This document shows positions 10,378-23,035 of a stretch of DNA of 64,000 bases, piece by piece. Location of the stretch: positions 24,558,679 through 24,622,678 of the forward strand of contig JAJKFL010000010.1 in NCBI GenBank assembly GCA_021186555.1, in the 5' to 3' direction. The first letter of the stretch is position 1. Every line of letters begins with the position of its first letter. The notes beneath the pieces were generated by a model that made no database searches, had not been told where the DNA came from, and was given only the letters and a program-made list of their open reading frames with translations. Source of the stretch: Reticulitermes speratus. Its lineage: Eukaryota > Arthropoda > Insecta > Blattodea > Rhinotermitidae. The position numbers and the translations under genes are program-made.

Positions 10378-13300
10378 CACTTACGTGCGGCACAATACGT
10401 ACTGCGATCGGCACTGACACGTACGTGCGCTACAATACGTACTGCGATCGGCACTGGCACTTACGTGCGGCACAATACGTACTGCGATCGGCACTGACAC
10501 TTACGTGCGCTACAATACGTACTGCGATCGGCACTGACACTTACGTGCGGTACAATACGTACTGCGATCGGCACTGACACTTACGTGCGCTACAATACGT
10601 ACTGCGATCGGCACTGACACTTACGTGCGGCACAATACGTACTGCGATCGGCACTGACACTTACGTGCGCTACAATACGTACTGCGATCGGCACTGACAC
10701 TTACGTGCGGCACAATACGTACTGCGATCGGCACTGACACTTACGTGCGCTACAATACGTACTGCGATCGGCACTGACACTTACGTGCGGTACAATACGT
10801 ACTGCGATCGGCACTGACACTTACGTGCGGCACAATACGTACTGCGATCGGCACTGACACTTACGTGCGGTACAATACGTACTGCGATCGGCACTGACAC
10901 TTACGTGCGGTACAATACGTACTGCGATCGGCACTGACACTTACGTGCGGTACAATACGTACTGCGATCGGCACTGACACTTACGTGCGGTACAATACGT
11001 ACTGCGATCGGCACTGACACTTACGTGCGGTACAATACGTACTGCGATCGGCACTGACACTTACGTGCGGTACAATACGTACTGCGATCGGCACTGACAC
11101 TTACGTGCGCTACAATACGTACTGCGATCGGCACTGGCACTTACGTGCGGTACAATACGTACTGCGATCGGCACTGACACTTACGTGCGCTACAATACGT
11201 ACTGCGATCGGCACTGGCACTTACGTGCGGTACAATACGTACTGCGATCGGCACTGACACTTACGTGCGCTACAATACGTACTGCGATCGGCACTGACAC
11301 TTACGTGCGCTACAATACGTACTCGCGATCGGCACATAGACATCTTACGTGCGCTACAATACGTACTGCGATCGGCACTGGCACTTACGTGCGGTACAAT
11401 ACGTACTGCGATCGGCACTGACACTTACGATGCGCTACAATACGTACTGCGATCGGCACTGACACTTACGTGCGCTACAATACGTACTGCGATCGGCACT
11501 GGCACTTACGTGCGGTACAATACGTACTGCGATCGGCACTGACACTTACGTGCGCTACAATACGTACTGCGATCGGCACTGGCACTTACGTGCGGTACAA
11601 TACGTACTGCGATCGGCACTGACACTTACGTGCGCTACAATACGTACTGCGATCGGCACTGGCACTTACGTGCGGTACAATACGTACTGCGATCGGCACT
11701 GACACTTACGTGCGCTACAATACGTACTGCGATCGGCACTGGCACTTACGTGCGCTACAATACGTACTGCGATCGGCACTGACACTTACGTGCGCTACAA
11801 TACGTACTGCGATCGGCACTGGCACTTACGTGCGGTACAATACGTACTGCGATCGGCACTGGCACTTACGTGCGCTACAATACGTACTGCGATCGGCACT
11901 GACACTTACGTGCGCTACAATACGTACTGCGATCGGCACTGACACTTACGTGCGGTACAATACGTACTGCGATCGGCACTGACACTTACGTGCGGCACAA
12001 TACGTACTGCGATCGGCACTGACACTTACGTGCGGTACAATACGTACTGCGATCGGCACTGACACTTACGTGCGGTACAATACGTACTGCGATCGGCACT
12101 GACACTTACGTGCGGTACAATACGTACTGCGATCGGCACTGACACTTACGTGCGGTACAATACGTACTGCGATCGGCACTGACACTTACGTGCGGTACAA
12201 TACGTACTGCGATCGGCACTGACACTTACGTGCGGTACAATACGTACTGCGATCGGCACTGACACTTACGTGCGCTACAATACGTACTGCGATCGGCACT
12301 GACACTTACGTGCGGTACAATACGTACTGCGATCGGCACTGACACTTACGTGCGCTACAATACGTACTGCGATCGGCACTGACACTTACGTGCGGTACAA
12401 TACGTACTGCGATCGGCACTGACACTTACGTGCGGTACAATACGTACTGCGATCGGCACTGACACTTACGTGCGGTACAATACGTACTGCGATCGGCACT
12501 GACACTTACGTGCGGTACAATACGTACTGCGATCGGCACTGACACTTACGTGCGCTACAATACGTACTGCGATCGGCACTGACACTTACGTGCGGTACAA
12601 TACGTACTGCGATCGGCACTGACACTTACGTGCGGTACAATACGTACTGCGATCGGCACTGACACTTACGTGCGGTACAATACGTACTGCGATCGGCACT
12701 GACACTTACGTGCGCTACAATACGTACTGCGATCGGCACTGACACTTACGTGCGGTACAATACGTACTGCGATCGGCACTGACACTTACGTGCGGCACAA
12801 TACGTACTGCGATCGGCACTGACACTTACGTGCGGTACAATACGTACTGCGATCGGCACTGACACTTACGTGCGGTACAATACGTACTGCGATCGGCACT
12901 GACACGTGCGGTACAATACGTACTGCGATCGGCACTGACACTTACGTGCGCTACAATACGTACTGCGATCGGCACTGACACTTACGTGCGGTACAATACG
13001 TACTGCGATCGGCACTGACACTTACGTGCGGTACAATACGTACTGCGATCGGCACTGACACTTACGTGCGCTACAATACGTACTGCGATCGGCACTGACA
13101 CTTACGTGCGGTACAATACGTACTGCGATCGGCACTGACACTTACGTGCGGCACAATACGTACTGCGATCGGCACTGACACTTACGTGCGGTACAATACG
13201 TACTGCGATCGGCACTGACACTTACGTGCGCTACAATACGTACTGCGATCGGCACTGACACTTACGTGCGGTACAATACGTACTGCGATCGGCACTGGCA

Positions 13301-13978
13301 CTTACGTGCGGCACAATACGTACTGCGATCGGCACTGACACTTACGTGCGCTACAATACGTACTGCGATCGGCACTGGCACTTACGTGCGGCACAATACG
13401 TACTGCGATCGGCACTGACACTTACGTGCGGCACAATACGTACTGCGATCGGCACTGACACTTACGTGCGCTACAATACGTACTGCGATCGGCACTGGCA
13501 CTTACGTGCGGCACAATACGTACTGCGATCGGCACTGACACTTACGTGCGGCACAATACGTACTGCGATCGGCACTGGCACTTACGTGCGGTACAATACG
13601 TACTGCGATCGGCACTGACACTTACGTGCGCTACAATACGTACTGCGATCGGCACTGACACTTACGTGCGGTACAATACGTACTGCGATCGGCACTGACA
13701 CTTACGTGCGGTACAATACGTACTGCGATCGGCACTGACACTTACGTGCGCTACAATACGTACTGCGATCGGCACTGGCACTTACGTGCGGCACAATACG
13801 TACTGCGATCGGCACTGACACTTACGTGCGGCACAATACGTACTGCGATCGGCACTGGCACTTACGTGCGGCACAATACGTACTGCGATCGGCACTGACA
13901 CTTACGTGCGGCACAATACGTACTGCGATCGGCACTGACACTTACGTGCGGCACAATACGTACTGCGATCGGCACTGA
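10378..13978. repeat. 40-bp minisatellite/satellite, about 90 copies
   Basis: The unit contains ACTTACGTGCGG, TACAATACGTACTGCGATCG and GCACTGAC. It has the palindromes ACGT, GTAC and CGATCG and several CpGs. Variants differ at three positions (CGG-TAC, CGC-TAC, CGG-CAC; GACAC or GGCAC). Indels occur near 11322-11345, 11430 and 12905. It lies in a minus-strand intron if the exon at 27 kb belongs with the CW/PWWP gene. Confidence 0.97.
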
Positions 13979-14077
13979 TCTCTTTGTGCTGCTGTCTCGA
14001 CTTGTCTTATCTTGCTGCTTCCTGCATGAATACCGAACACTTGTGCAATGATAACAACTGACAGAGCAGTGACTGTG

Positions 14078-14660
14078 GGCCGCGATAGCTCAGTCGGTAT
14101 AGCGACTCGCTACAGGCTGGACGGTCCGGGGATCGAGTCCCGGTGGGGGCGAGATTTTCCGCACACGTCCAGACTGGCCCTGTGGCCCACCCAGCCTCCT
14201 GTACAATGGGTACCGGGTCTCTTTCCCGGGGGTAAAGCAGCCGGGGCGTGGAGTTGACCACCTACCCTCATCTAGGATAAAGGTAAAGTTTACCCTATAA
14301 CAGGCCATGAAGGCCCAGAGGGGGAGTAGAGGTATAGCTCTACTCTTTCTTTAACCTCGGCGCTAGATGAGGGTGGGTGGTCAACTCCACGCCCCGGCCG
14401 CTTTACCCACGGGAAGTAGACCCGGTACCCATTGTACAGGAGGCTCGGTAGGCCCCAGGGCCGGTCTGGACGGGTGCTGAAAATCTCGCCCCCACCGGGA
14501 TTCGATCACCGGACCGTCCAGCTAGTAGCGAGTCGCTATACCGACTGAGCTATGCCGGCCCAGCCCCAGCTAGTGCCAGGGTTAAAGAAAGAGTACAGCT
14601 ATACCTCTACTCCCCCTCTGGGCCTTCACGGCCCATTCTAGGGTGACCTTTACCTTTTAG
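14078..14660. mobile_element. SINE family A copy interrupted by an inverted family A copy
   Basis: The plus-strand head and body run 14078-14274. A minus-strand full copy occupies about 14279-14566. The missing plus-strand 3' body then resumes (CTAGTGCCAGGGTTAAAG to CCTTTACCTT) to 14658. The head has tRNA boxes (TAGCTCAGTCGGTATAGCG and GGGGATCGAGTCCCGG). Confidence 0.75.
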
Positions 14661-14969
14661 AGCAGACTTGCTCGGACAGAAATCAGCCTGTGTCACATTG
14701 TCCAACAGAAGTGCTATATCGATATATCGACTACACTGAGATCGAACAGGGGCCTGGGCGACGAGGAAAACCGTCAATTAACCGCCTGAGCTATGGTGTG
14801 GGCAAGTAATGACGTCACATACCGCAGTGTGCTAACGCTTGTCACCGTAAAACGTTTTGTGTTGTACAAATAAGACAAGAAGCTCCCGAGAAAATATCGT
14901 TGTAGGTTGTCTTGCGTTTTGTTTGGTTTTGGATGCACTGGTGATTGCGTGAAGCTTTGTGACGAGTGT

Positions 14970-15808
14970 TGGTTCGTCGTACAGTAGCACCAATAGTAAG
15001 TTGGACATGGTTCGTCGTACAGTAGCACCAATAGTAAGTTGGACATGGTTCGTCGTACAGTAGCACCAATAGTAAGTTGGACATGGTTCGTCGTACAGTA
15101 GCACCAATAGTAAGTTGGACATGGTTCGTCGTACAGTAGCACCAATAGTAAGTTGGACATGGTTCGTCGTACAGTAGCACCAATAGTAAGTTGGACATGG
15201 TTCGTCGTACAGTAGCACCAATAGTAAGTTGGACATGGTTCGTCGTACAGTAGCACCAATAGTAAGTTGGACATGGTTCGTCGTACAGTAGCACCAATAG
15301 TAAGTTGGACATGGTTCGTCGTACAGTAGCACCAATAGTAAGTTGGACATGGTTCGTCGTACAGTAGCACCAATAGTAAGTTGGACATGGTTCGTCGTAC
15401 AGTAGCACCAATAGTAAGTTGGACATGGTTCGTCGTACAGTAGCACCAATAGTAAGTTGGACATGGTTCGTCGTACAGTAGCACCAATAGTAAGTTGGAC
15501 ATGGTTCGTCGTACAGTAGCACCAATAGTAAGTTGGACATGGTTTGTCGTACAGTAGCACCAATAGTAAGTTGGACATGGTTCGTCGTACAGTAGCACCA
15601 ATAGTAAGTTGGACATGGTTCGTCGTACAGTAGCACCAATAGTAAGTTGGACATGGTTCGTCGTACAGTAGCACCAATAGTAAGTTGGACATGGTTCGTC
15701 GTACAGTAGCACAATAGTAAGTTGGACATGGTTCGTCGTACAGTAGTACCAATAGTAAGTTGGACATGGTTCGTCGTACAGTAGCACCAATAGTAAGTTG
15801 GACATGGT
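14970..15808. repeat. 38-bp minisatellite, 22 copies
   Basis: Nearly perfect units containing GTTCGTCGTACAGTAGCACC and AATAGTAAGTTGGACATG. It lacks stops on three minus-strand frames, giving false ORFs. A perfect small hairpin (CACGGCG/CGCCGTG) sits just beyond it at 15810-15828. Confidence 0.97.
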
Positions 15809-15869
15809 GCACGGCGTTTCGCGCCGTGGCCATGTTGTTATTTTATTTTATACACTTTTGTAAAAGTTA

Positions 15870-16093
15870 ACTAACTCCATGTAGCACAATCCTTCTTGAG
15901 AAGCTAACAGTTCCTCAGCTAGTCAAGAAATTCCCCGCGTTTTATGGAACCCGAAGGTTCATTACCGCACTCACAACAGCCCGCCACCTGTCCCTATCCT
16001 GAGCCATATCAATCCAGTCCATGCCCCTCATCCCACTTCTTGAAGATCCATTTTAATATTATCCTCCCATCTACGCCTGGGTCTTCCAAGTCG
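15870..16093 (-). mobile_element. Very short RTE 3' fragment with target duplication
   Basis: A 224-bp 5'-truncated RTE. It is flanked by ACTTTTGTAAAAGTTA at 15854-15869 and 16094-16109, a 16-bp target duplication. Confidence 0.85.
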
Positions 16094-16109
16094 ACTTTTG
16101 TAAAAGTTA

Positions 16110-16707
16110 CCTACATAAAATACTATTTTCAACAAGACAGGCAATGTACGTATAACGTAATATTGAGGCGCGTTCGCGTAACCATTGTTGCCGTTTAAAA
16201 GCAATAAGTATTACATACTCTATGTGTGTGTCTGTAGCCTTAGTTATCCAGCATGCAAAGCGCATGCGCCGTATTATATTGTCATCTGTGGCCTGTCTGG
16301 CTGTACCATGATTTACCACATTATCTCATAAACGGCACGATTTTGGGAAAAACGTTATTGAACATAAAATGTGTGTTTTGATTTTGTGTACAACTTTTGT
16401 CTGAAACATTTCTCATTCTAAGAACAATTCAGCGAGATATTATCATAAATGTACATAGGTCTTCGTGTAAAGTACCGTTATTGTTGTCAGATTTTAATGA
16501 AACTTGAATTTTCTCGACATAGTTTCGAAAAATACTCAAACATCAAATTTCATGAAAATCAGTCCAGTGGGAGTCAAGCTATTCCATGGGGACAGACGGA
16601 CAGGCGGAGAGACATGGCGAAGCTGACAGTCGCTTTTCGCAAGACGCTCAAGACGTTGCATTCGAGGGCTCTGGAGGTATTCGAACCCAGCATTATCTTA
16701 GACCAGT
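16110..16707. other. No recognisable gene
   Basis: Unique-looking sequence. The plus strand at 16450-16700 reads a decayed coding-like segment, and a GCGCATGCGCC block is at 16260-16270. Nothing can be assigned. Confidence 0.4.
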
Positions 16708-17885
16708 ATTAACAGCAGTTGGTGCCACCTACAGTGACATGCAGCACACAGTTAACAGCAGTTGGTGCCACCTACAGTCACATGCAGCAGACAGTTAACA
16801 GCAGTTGGTGCCACCTACAGTGACATGCAGCACACACAGTTAACAGCAGTTGGTGCCACCTACAGTGACATGCAGCACACAGTTAACAGCAGTTGGTGCC
16901 ACCTACAGTGACATGCAGCACACAGTTAACAGCAGTTGGTGCCACCTACAGTGACATGCAGCACACAGTTAACAGCAGTTGGTGCCACCTACAGTCACAT
17001 GCAGCACACAGTTAACAGCAGTTGGTGCCACCTACAGTCACATGCAGCAGACAGTTAACAGCAGTTGGTGCCACCTACAGTGACATGCAGCACACAGTTA
17101 ACAGCAGTTGGTGCCACCTACAGTGACATGCAGCACACAGTTAACAGCAGTTGGTGCCACCTACAGTGACATGCAGCACACAGTTAACAGCAGTTGGTGC
17201 CACCTACAGTGACATGCAGCACACAGTTAACAGCAGTTGGTGCCACCTACAGTGACATGCAGCACACACAGTTAACAGCAGTTGGTGCCACCTACAGTGA
17301 CATGCAGCACACAGTTAACAGCAGTTGGTGCCACCTACAGTGACATGCAGCACACAGTTAACAGCAGTTGGTGCCACCTACAGTGACATGCAGCACACAC
17401 AGTTAACAGCAGTTGGTGCCACCTACAGTGACATGCAGCACACACAGTTAACAGCAGTTGGTGCCACCTACAGTGACATGCAGCACACAGTTAACAGCAG
17501 TTGGTGCCACCTACAGTGACATGCAGCACACAGTTAACAGCAGTTGGTGCCACCTACAGTCACATGCAGCAGACAGTTAACAGCAGTTGGTGCCACCTAC
17601 AGTGACATGCAGCACACACAGTTTAACAGCAGTTGGTGCCACCTACAGTGACATGCAGCACACAGTTAACAGCAGTTGGTGCCACCTACAGTCACATGCA
17701 GCACACAGTTAACAGCAGTTGGTGCCACCTACAGTGACATGCAGCACACAGTTAACAGCAGTTGGTGCCACCTACAGTGACATGCAGCACACAGTTAACA
17801 GCAGTTGGTGCCACCTACAGTGACATGCAGCACATAGTTAACAGCAGTTGGTGCCACCTACAGTGACATGCAGCACACACACAGT
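16708..17885. repeat. 42-bp minisatellite, about 28 copies
   Basis: The unit contains GTTAACAGCAGTTGGTGCCA and CCTACAGTGACATGCAGCAC. Some units are 44 bp through an extra AC; GTGACATG and GTCACATG variants alternate. Confidence 0.97.
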
Positions 17886-18114
17886 TTTACGAAAGCCATT
17901 CAGTTTAAACCCATCGTATTGTTCATAATTAAATTAGGGGGCGGAGAATGAGACAAACAGAAGTTCCTGAAGAAGGAACTTTTTTCCTTTTAGGGTCTTA
18001 AAATTAGTACTTACTGCGCAATAAGTGAAGACATGCGTGCTACAGTTTCATAATGATAAAAGACTCGAGACACTACGAGAGGACAGCTGAACTAAATATA
18101 TGAAACAGAGTCCT

Positions 18115-18330
18115 TGTAAAGCTGCTTGTGGCTCAGCTGGCCACGATATTCCCCCAATTTTATGGCACCCAAAGTTTCATTACCTAATTCACAACACTCC
18201 GTGACTGGTCCCCATTCTGTCTCCTTTTTCTTTAATATTACATTTAATATTATCTTCCCATCTACAACCAGGTCTTCCAAATGGCCTGTTGCCCTCACGT
18301 TTTCCGGCCACTATTTTGTAGGCAATTCTT
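18115..18330 (-). mobile_element. RTE-type LINE 3' fragment (old)
   Basis: Minus-strand RTE tail with substitutions, including the W-E-D-N-I-like block and 3' UTR. It ends close to an AT-rich array. Confidence 0.6.
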
Positions 18331-18424
18331 GTATCTTCTATGCATGCTACATGCTGACCATCTATGTCCTTGGTTTTTATTACGTAACAATTTTTTTGTG
18401 TATGTATACTACTTTTATGTATTT

Positions 18425-18740
18425 TTATGTATGATATACGTATACGTATTTATGTATGGTATATACTATATGTAATTTTTTGTATGGTATATACGTATTA
18501 TGTAATTTTTATGTATGTATATAGTATTATGTAATTTTATATGTATATACGTATTATGTAATTTTATGTATGGTATATACGTATTATGTATTTTTATGTA
18601 TGGTATTACGTATTATGTAATTTTTATGTATGGTATATACGTATTATGTAATTTTTATGTATGTATTACGTATATGTAATTTATGTATGGTATATACGTA
18701 TATGTAATTTTAGTAGTATATACGTATTATGTATTTATCA
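18425..18740. repeat. AT-rich degenerate tandem repeat, about 30-bp unit
   Basis: About ten ragged units of TATGTAATTTTTATGTATGG and TATATACGTAT. Many single-base indels. Confidence 0.85.
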
Positions 18741-18884
18741 TGCAATATTTTTCGTCTCCTTCCTCACCCTTGGATCAATCCTCAGACATCTTTAGCACAC
18801 ACATGTCCCAGATATGGCAGACAGTTTCATAGCCGTGAAAACAATGAGTACAGTCAGTAGTGTATTTGCGTTGTTAGGCAGAGT

Positions 18885-19297
18885 CCCCCCCCCCCCTCCC
18901 AATTGCTCGACAGCCCCTTGGGGCCTAGTCCAACTCATTTTTCGAGGCTTCACGATCACACTTTTAGACACACCACACTCGGTAGGACTCCTCTGGACGA
19001 GTGATCAGCCCGTCGCACAGACCTCTACCTGACAACACACAACACTCACAACAGACAGATATCCATGCCCCCGGTGGGATTTTTTTTTTTTTTGGCCTGT
19101 CCGGGGTTTTTCCCTTTTGATCCTTTTTTGTACTGTTTTATATCCTTTCGTCCTTCATGTCACTTTACGTTCCATGCTACCGTCCTTACAACAAACACAA
19201 CACAAACATCCATGCCCCGGTGGGATTCGAACCCACGATCCCAGCAAGCGAGCGGCCGCAGACCCACGCCTTAGACCGCGCAGCCACTGGGATCGGC
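18885..19297 (-). mobile_element. tRNA-derived SINE family B, two body types joined
   Basis: The minus-strand head at 19200-19297 has box A (CAGTGGCTGCGCGGTCTAAG) and box B (GGTTCGAATCCCACC). The region 19090-19200 matches the body at 8180-8560, and 18885-19075 matches the body at 22400-22575. It may be two adjacent copies. Confidence 0.65.
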
Positions 19298-19299
19298 GA

Positions 19300-20540
19300 T
19301 AGTCAGAGTGTATGAATACAAAATAATTTAGAAGGAAGTACGTTTCAAACAATGGTAGCCAGCGCATGGATTGTCATAGTGGCCTATTTATGATAACGTA
19401 AAAATTTACCGTCAAAGGATAGTAAATAATTTTGTGACCAAGTGTTTCGCAAATGAAATGATAATAAAACATTATTTTTAGTGTCTGTTCTGCAAATTAT
19501 GCAAGTCATTATAAGAGTCATATCACTGGCTTAATTGGTCTATTTAAAGGAACGGCGTGTTTGAGATTGGACGCACTTGATAGGCTACAGTTGCGCCATC
19601 TGTCAAAAAGCAGCTGAACCAACACTGCTATCGGCATCTCTCCTGCCTACCACAAATTTAGGAACAATACACAATGCGTACAGCCAGCTTTCTATTGTAA
19701 CAAAACAAGTTATTTTCGACTGTATGTAGGAGTCGCAGTATCTGATATAATTTGTTTATGAAATTCTTAATTGCTCGTCGCAGGCTGCCTAATCTCAGGA
19801 TGCGATGTTTCTAGCTGTATTAGTCTCATATTCTCGTACAAGAACTGCAGTATGGAGGCGCAGTCCGTAAAGTATGCCTACATATATTTAAAAAAAAGTT
19901 AGGAAATGTGCGCAGAGCGTGACACTTCTGGCGCGTTCGCTTTGTAGTTGTCCCCAGATATTAAATTTATGAACGCTTTTCAAAAAAAAAAAAAACATGG
20001 AGTCTTTTAACATATACAATAAGATTTCTCGGTGTCTTAGCAACATATTCACAATCGATATATCGTAAGCAGGAAGGTTTACATTAGCTCTATCTTAAAC
20101 GCCGATGTTTGGCGTGCTCGATGCTCAACTGTTTCTTCGGCCTCAGATCGTATCTCGCGGAGAACAGCATCTCAGTTATAAGTAAAAGTCATGGAGAGAG
20201 ATCGTACATGCATGTAGGGCTTCGTGAGAAGTTTGTTTTATTTTTGTACAATTGTTTTACCAAATGGAAAGTGACCACAAATATGAAATTTACCCCCCCC
20301 CCCAAAAAAAAACCACCCGGTGGGAGTGGCTCTGATACATGCGGAAGGACGGACACGACAAAGTTAAAAAGATCTCTGTATCACTCCAGTAAACAACAAC
20401 GTACTTGTTTACTGGAGTGATACAGATAAGCGAACTGAGCTATCTTTATCTGTACAGAGCGCATATCGACACACACATTAATTGAACGGCCACATAACTT
20501 GGTAATTCATAAAGAAACACTTTCAAGGCAACAGCATGCT
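19300..20540. other. No recognisable gene; one hairpin
   Basis: No coding signal found. A near-perfect hairpin at 20373-20427 has arms CTGTATCACTCCAGTAAACA and the complement around an 8-nt loop. Poly-A runs occur near 19980 and 20300. Confidence 0.5.
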
Positions 20541-20570
20541 TTTTACATTCTATATACCATACATTTTGAT

Positions 20571-20845
20571 AATTAATTAATTATATTTCACTCCAACAAA
20601 TGCACTACACAGAAGAAAGATAGGCTAATTACTTTAAACACAAAGACACGCGATATTTAGTGCTGGTGACTTACAGTGATTTTATATTGTGACAGTGAGT
20701 GAAAAACAGTTGGATTTATTGAAGATTGTGAACTGTCGACGAACCCCCCTGAGGATGGCACAAGGTCTGCCGAAACATGTAGGGGCAAGAAATGATTGAA
20801 AGAAAGTGTAGTGCATTTGTTGGATTGAAATAAAATTAATTAACA
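20571..20845 (+). mobile_element. Hammerhead-bearing inverted-repeat element K
   Basis: The left arm (about 20571-20625, with CCAACAAATGCACTAC) is complementary to the right arm (about 20798-20845). The right half carries an intact hammerhead. No M-H-G start peptide is visible at its end. Confidence 0.6.
20744..20785 (+). ncRNA. Type I hammerhead ribozyme, intact core
   Basis: Stem I CCCC/GGGG, CTGAGGA, stem II GGCA...TGCC, GAAA, palindromic CATG, triplet GTA. All core residues are present. Confidence 0.75.
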
Positions 20846-20884
20846 GCATGGTGTTTAGAATATAATATGTAATGCATTAGAGCC

Positions 20885-21192
20885 CTTAAAGACCCGATGC
20901 ACGTAGCCCATTGTGCCCCTAATTCTCTAACTTTCCTGTCTAGGAAAGAACCTTATCCAAGTCCTACAGCCTTACTAAAGGCCAGGATTGATCTTGGGTA
21001 ACTTTTCCTAATAACCTCTGGGTCCAGCTTACCCGAGCCCAGAGAGAAATATCCAAATGTGTCTACAGCATCTCACTCATACAATAAGACCCAAATTCTT
21101 CCCCACTCCTACATGTAAGACAGTCACAAGTCCATCACATGCAGATGCTTCCTTAGTGTGTTGTGGCCCAACATAAGGCCACAAGCCCTCTA
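20885..21192 (-). mobile_element. LINE RNase H tail fragment
   Basis: The minus strand encodes G-L-M-L-G-H-N-T-L-R-K-H-L-H-V-M and later L-D-P-E-V-I-R-K, the typical end of the RNase H/C-terminal region of I/R1-type non-LTR retrotransposons. Stops and frameshifts show it is dead. Confidence 0.65.
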
Positions 21193-21194
21193 TT

Positions 21195-21405
21195 TTTTTT
21201 TTCAATGGCTCGACAGCCCCTTGGGGGCCTAGGCCGCCTCATTATCGAGGTTTCACGATCATACTCAGACACACCACACTCGGTAGGACTCCTCTAGACG
21301 AGTGATGAGCCCGTCGCAGAGACCTCTACCTAACAACACACAACAGACAGACATTCATGCCCCCGGCGGGATTCGAACCCACAATCCCAGTAAGCGAGCG
21401 GCCGT
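21195..21405 (-). mobile_element. tRNA-derived SINE, family B
   Basis: Minus-strand head box B GGTTCGAATCCCGCC at about 21360-21385 and the family body to the GGGCTGTCGAGCCAT-like 3' end at about 21205. Confidence 0.65.
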
Positions 21406-21409
21406 CCTC

Positions 21410-22100
21410 TAAGTTATACATAACAGAAGACTATATCAAGTACAATTTCTGGTCCAATAAACTTATTGGCCGAGCCCTATCTTGCTAAGTACCTTTAGGT
21501 TCTCCTTGTGGAGCCCTTATAAAAAGAAATGCTCCATTTCCAGAGCCTTCCTTGACTCGTCTCTCGCAGTCCCTACTAAAGGAGCCCTCCCTCCAGGCTC
21601 CCCTCGCAGAACTCCCACAGAGAGAGACGCTCCGTCTCCAGAGCCTTCTTTTACCTGTCTCTCAAAGTCCCCGGTAAGGAGGCCCCCCCTTTCGGGTTCC
21701 CACAACGGGGCCCCTATGGAGAGAAATGCCCCAGAGCATGCTTTTATATATCTCTTACCCAGAGAAAAGCAGAGTCTCATTTTAGACCCATAGGTCCCAG
21801 CCCCAGTCCCCCCATTCTGTCCCAGAGCCGTCTGTAAACCAGACAAGGCCTTGGACATCCGTAGGAGCCTTTGGCCACGACTGCAATGTTCCCTGGACAG
21901 GCGAACAGCCGCATAAAGCTGCTCCAAAGTATATGTAGGCTTCTACTCTAAGCTGCTATAACAACAAACGCTCCTTTTCCAGAGCATTGGTTTGTTTATG
22001 CATTCATATCTCTCGCAGTTCCCACTTAAGGAGCTCTCCCACGAAACACGGGAAAACAGTCACCGTCGACGGAACCCCACGCGGACGGAATGCCTACATA
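21410..22100. other. Degenerate direct repeats, no assignable gene
   Basis: Imperfect repeats of about 110 bp built on GGAGCCC...AGAGAAATGCTCC and CTCGCAGTCCC. A 136-codon minus-strand frame (21517-21927) has no recognisable domain and is probably chance. Confidence 0.4.
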
Positions 22101-22102
22101 TA

Positions 22103-22644
22103 CAGTAGGCCCTCGATTTAACGGACTAATTGCGGGGGAAGTGGTGTCCGCTATTGCCGAAAGTCCGTTAAATCGAATGTATTTTAAAAACATATATTAA
22201 TAACGAACTTACAATGTACAGGGTGTATTAAAATGTTATTACAATGTACATTCAGTAATTTATACACGTCACTAAAACAGCTGTTACAAATATACAAATA
22301 AATTTACGGCAGGAACCGAACTCTGCCGATCCCAGTGGCCGTGCGGTCTAAGGCTGGGTCTACGGCCGCTCGCTTACTGGGATTGCGGGTTCGAATCCCA
22401 CCGGGGCATGGATGTCTGTCTGTTGTGAGTGTTGTGTGTTGTTGTCAGGTAGAGGTCTGTGCGACGGGCTGATCACTGGTCTAGAGGAGTCCTACCGAGT
22501 GTGGTGTGTCTGAGTGTGATCGTGAAGCGTCGACGGAACGAGGAGGCCCAGGCCCATATTGGGCTGTCGAGCCATAGAAAAAAACCCAAACTTTATGTTA
22601 ATTAAACACGTCAAATTTTTTGACCGTTAAATTGGGGCCTACTG
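22103..22644. mobile_element. Pogo/Tigger-like MITE with nested SINE
   Basis: Termini CAGTAGGCCCTCGATTTAAC and the complement of CAGTAGGCCCCAATTTAACG, flanked by TA on both sides (22101-22102, 22645-22646). A family B SINE occupies about 22320-22580. Confidence 0.85.
22325..22578 (+). mobile_element. tRNA-derived SINE, family B, inside the MITE
   Basis: Box A GTGGCCGTGCGGTCTAAGGC and box B GGTTCGAATCCCACC. The 3' end is GAGGAGGCCCAGGCCCATAT then GGGCTGTCGAGCCA. Confidence 0.8.
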
Positions 22645-22894
22645 TAATTGGGTGCGGCCAGGTGCCCCAAGGGACCGTTCACGACATGCAATTGACTACC
22701 GCAGTGCCGTGCAGCTTGGCTTGCGTAGACCAGCGTGTGTCGTAGTAACCCTCCACAGGGTACCACCTCCCACGTGACCCAGGGTACGGATTGCTAGCAT
22801 GTGTCAGAGTAACTCCTCCAACACCTGTCGTCATCTCCAAATAACCCTGAGGTTCGGACGAGGCGTTGGATTTATGGGATGCTAGCATCGTGTT

Positions 22895-23035
22895 TAGTAA
22901 GGTAAAGTTATCCCTCTGAGCGGCATGAAGGCATATGGGGCGTGGAGGTATTGAATATAAATACTGGGTGGACTGCAGAGCCTGTGTGGACACTTTGCAG
23001 CAGAGAACAATCTGTTGCCCCTGCTGGTGCTCGGT
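22895..23035 (-). mobile_element. SINE family A fragment feeding a minisatellite
   Basis: Minus-strand SINE body next to the 47-bp array. The array unit looks like the tRNA-like head of such a SINE. Confidence 0.5.

Noticed and set aside
10378..13978. CRISPR-like regular repeats
   Set aside because: No unique spacers: the whole 40-bp unit is repeated head to tail, in a eukaryotic context without cas genes.
14078..14160. tRNA gene
   Set aside because: Box A and B are present but there is no closed acceptor stem, and the sequence runs into a repeated SINE body.
14774..15833. Long minus-strand ORFs of about 300 codons
   Set aside because: They are frames through the 38-bp array; period and low complexity explain the absence of stops, and three frames are open at once.
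21517..21927. 136-codon minus-strand protein
   Set aside because: No recognisable domain, and it overlaps degenerate direct repeats; likely chance.
22325..22400. tRNA gene
   Set aside because: Head of a family B SINE, repeated elsewhere with the same body; no acceptor stem.
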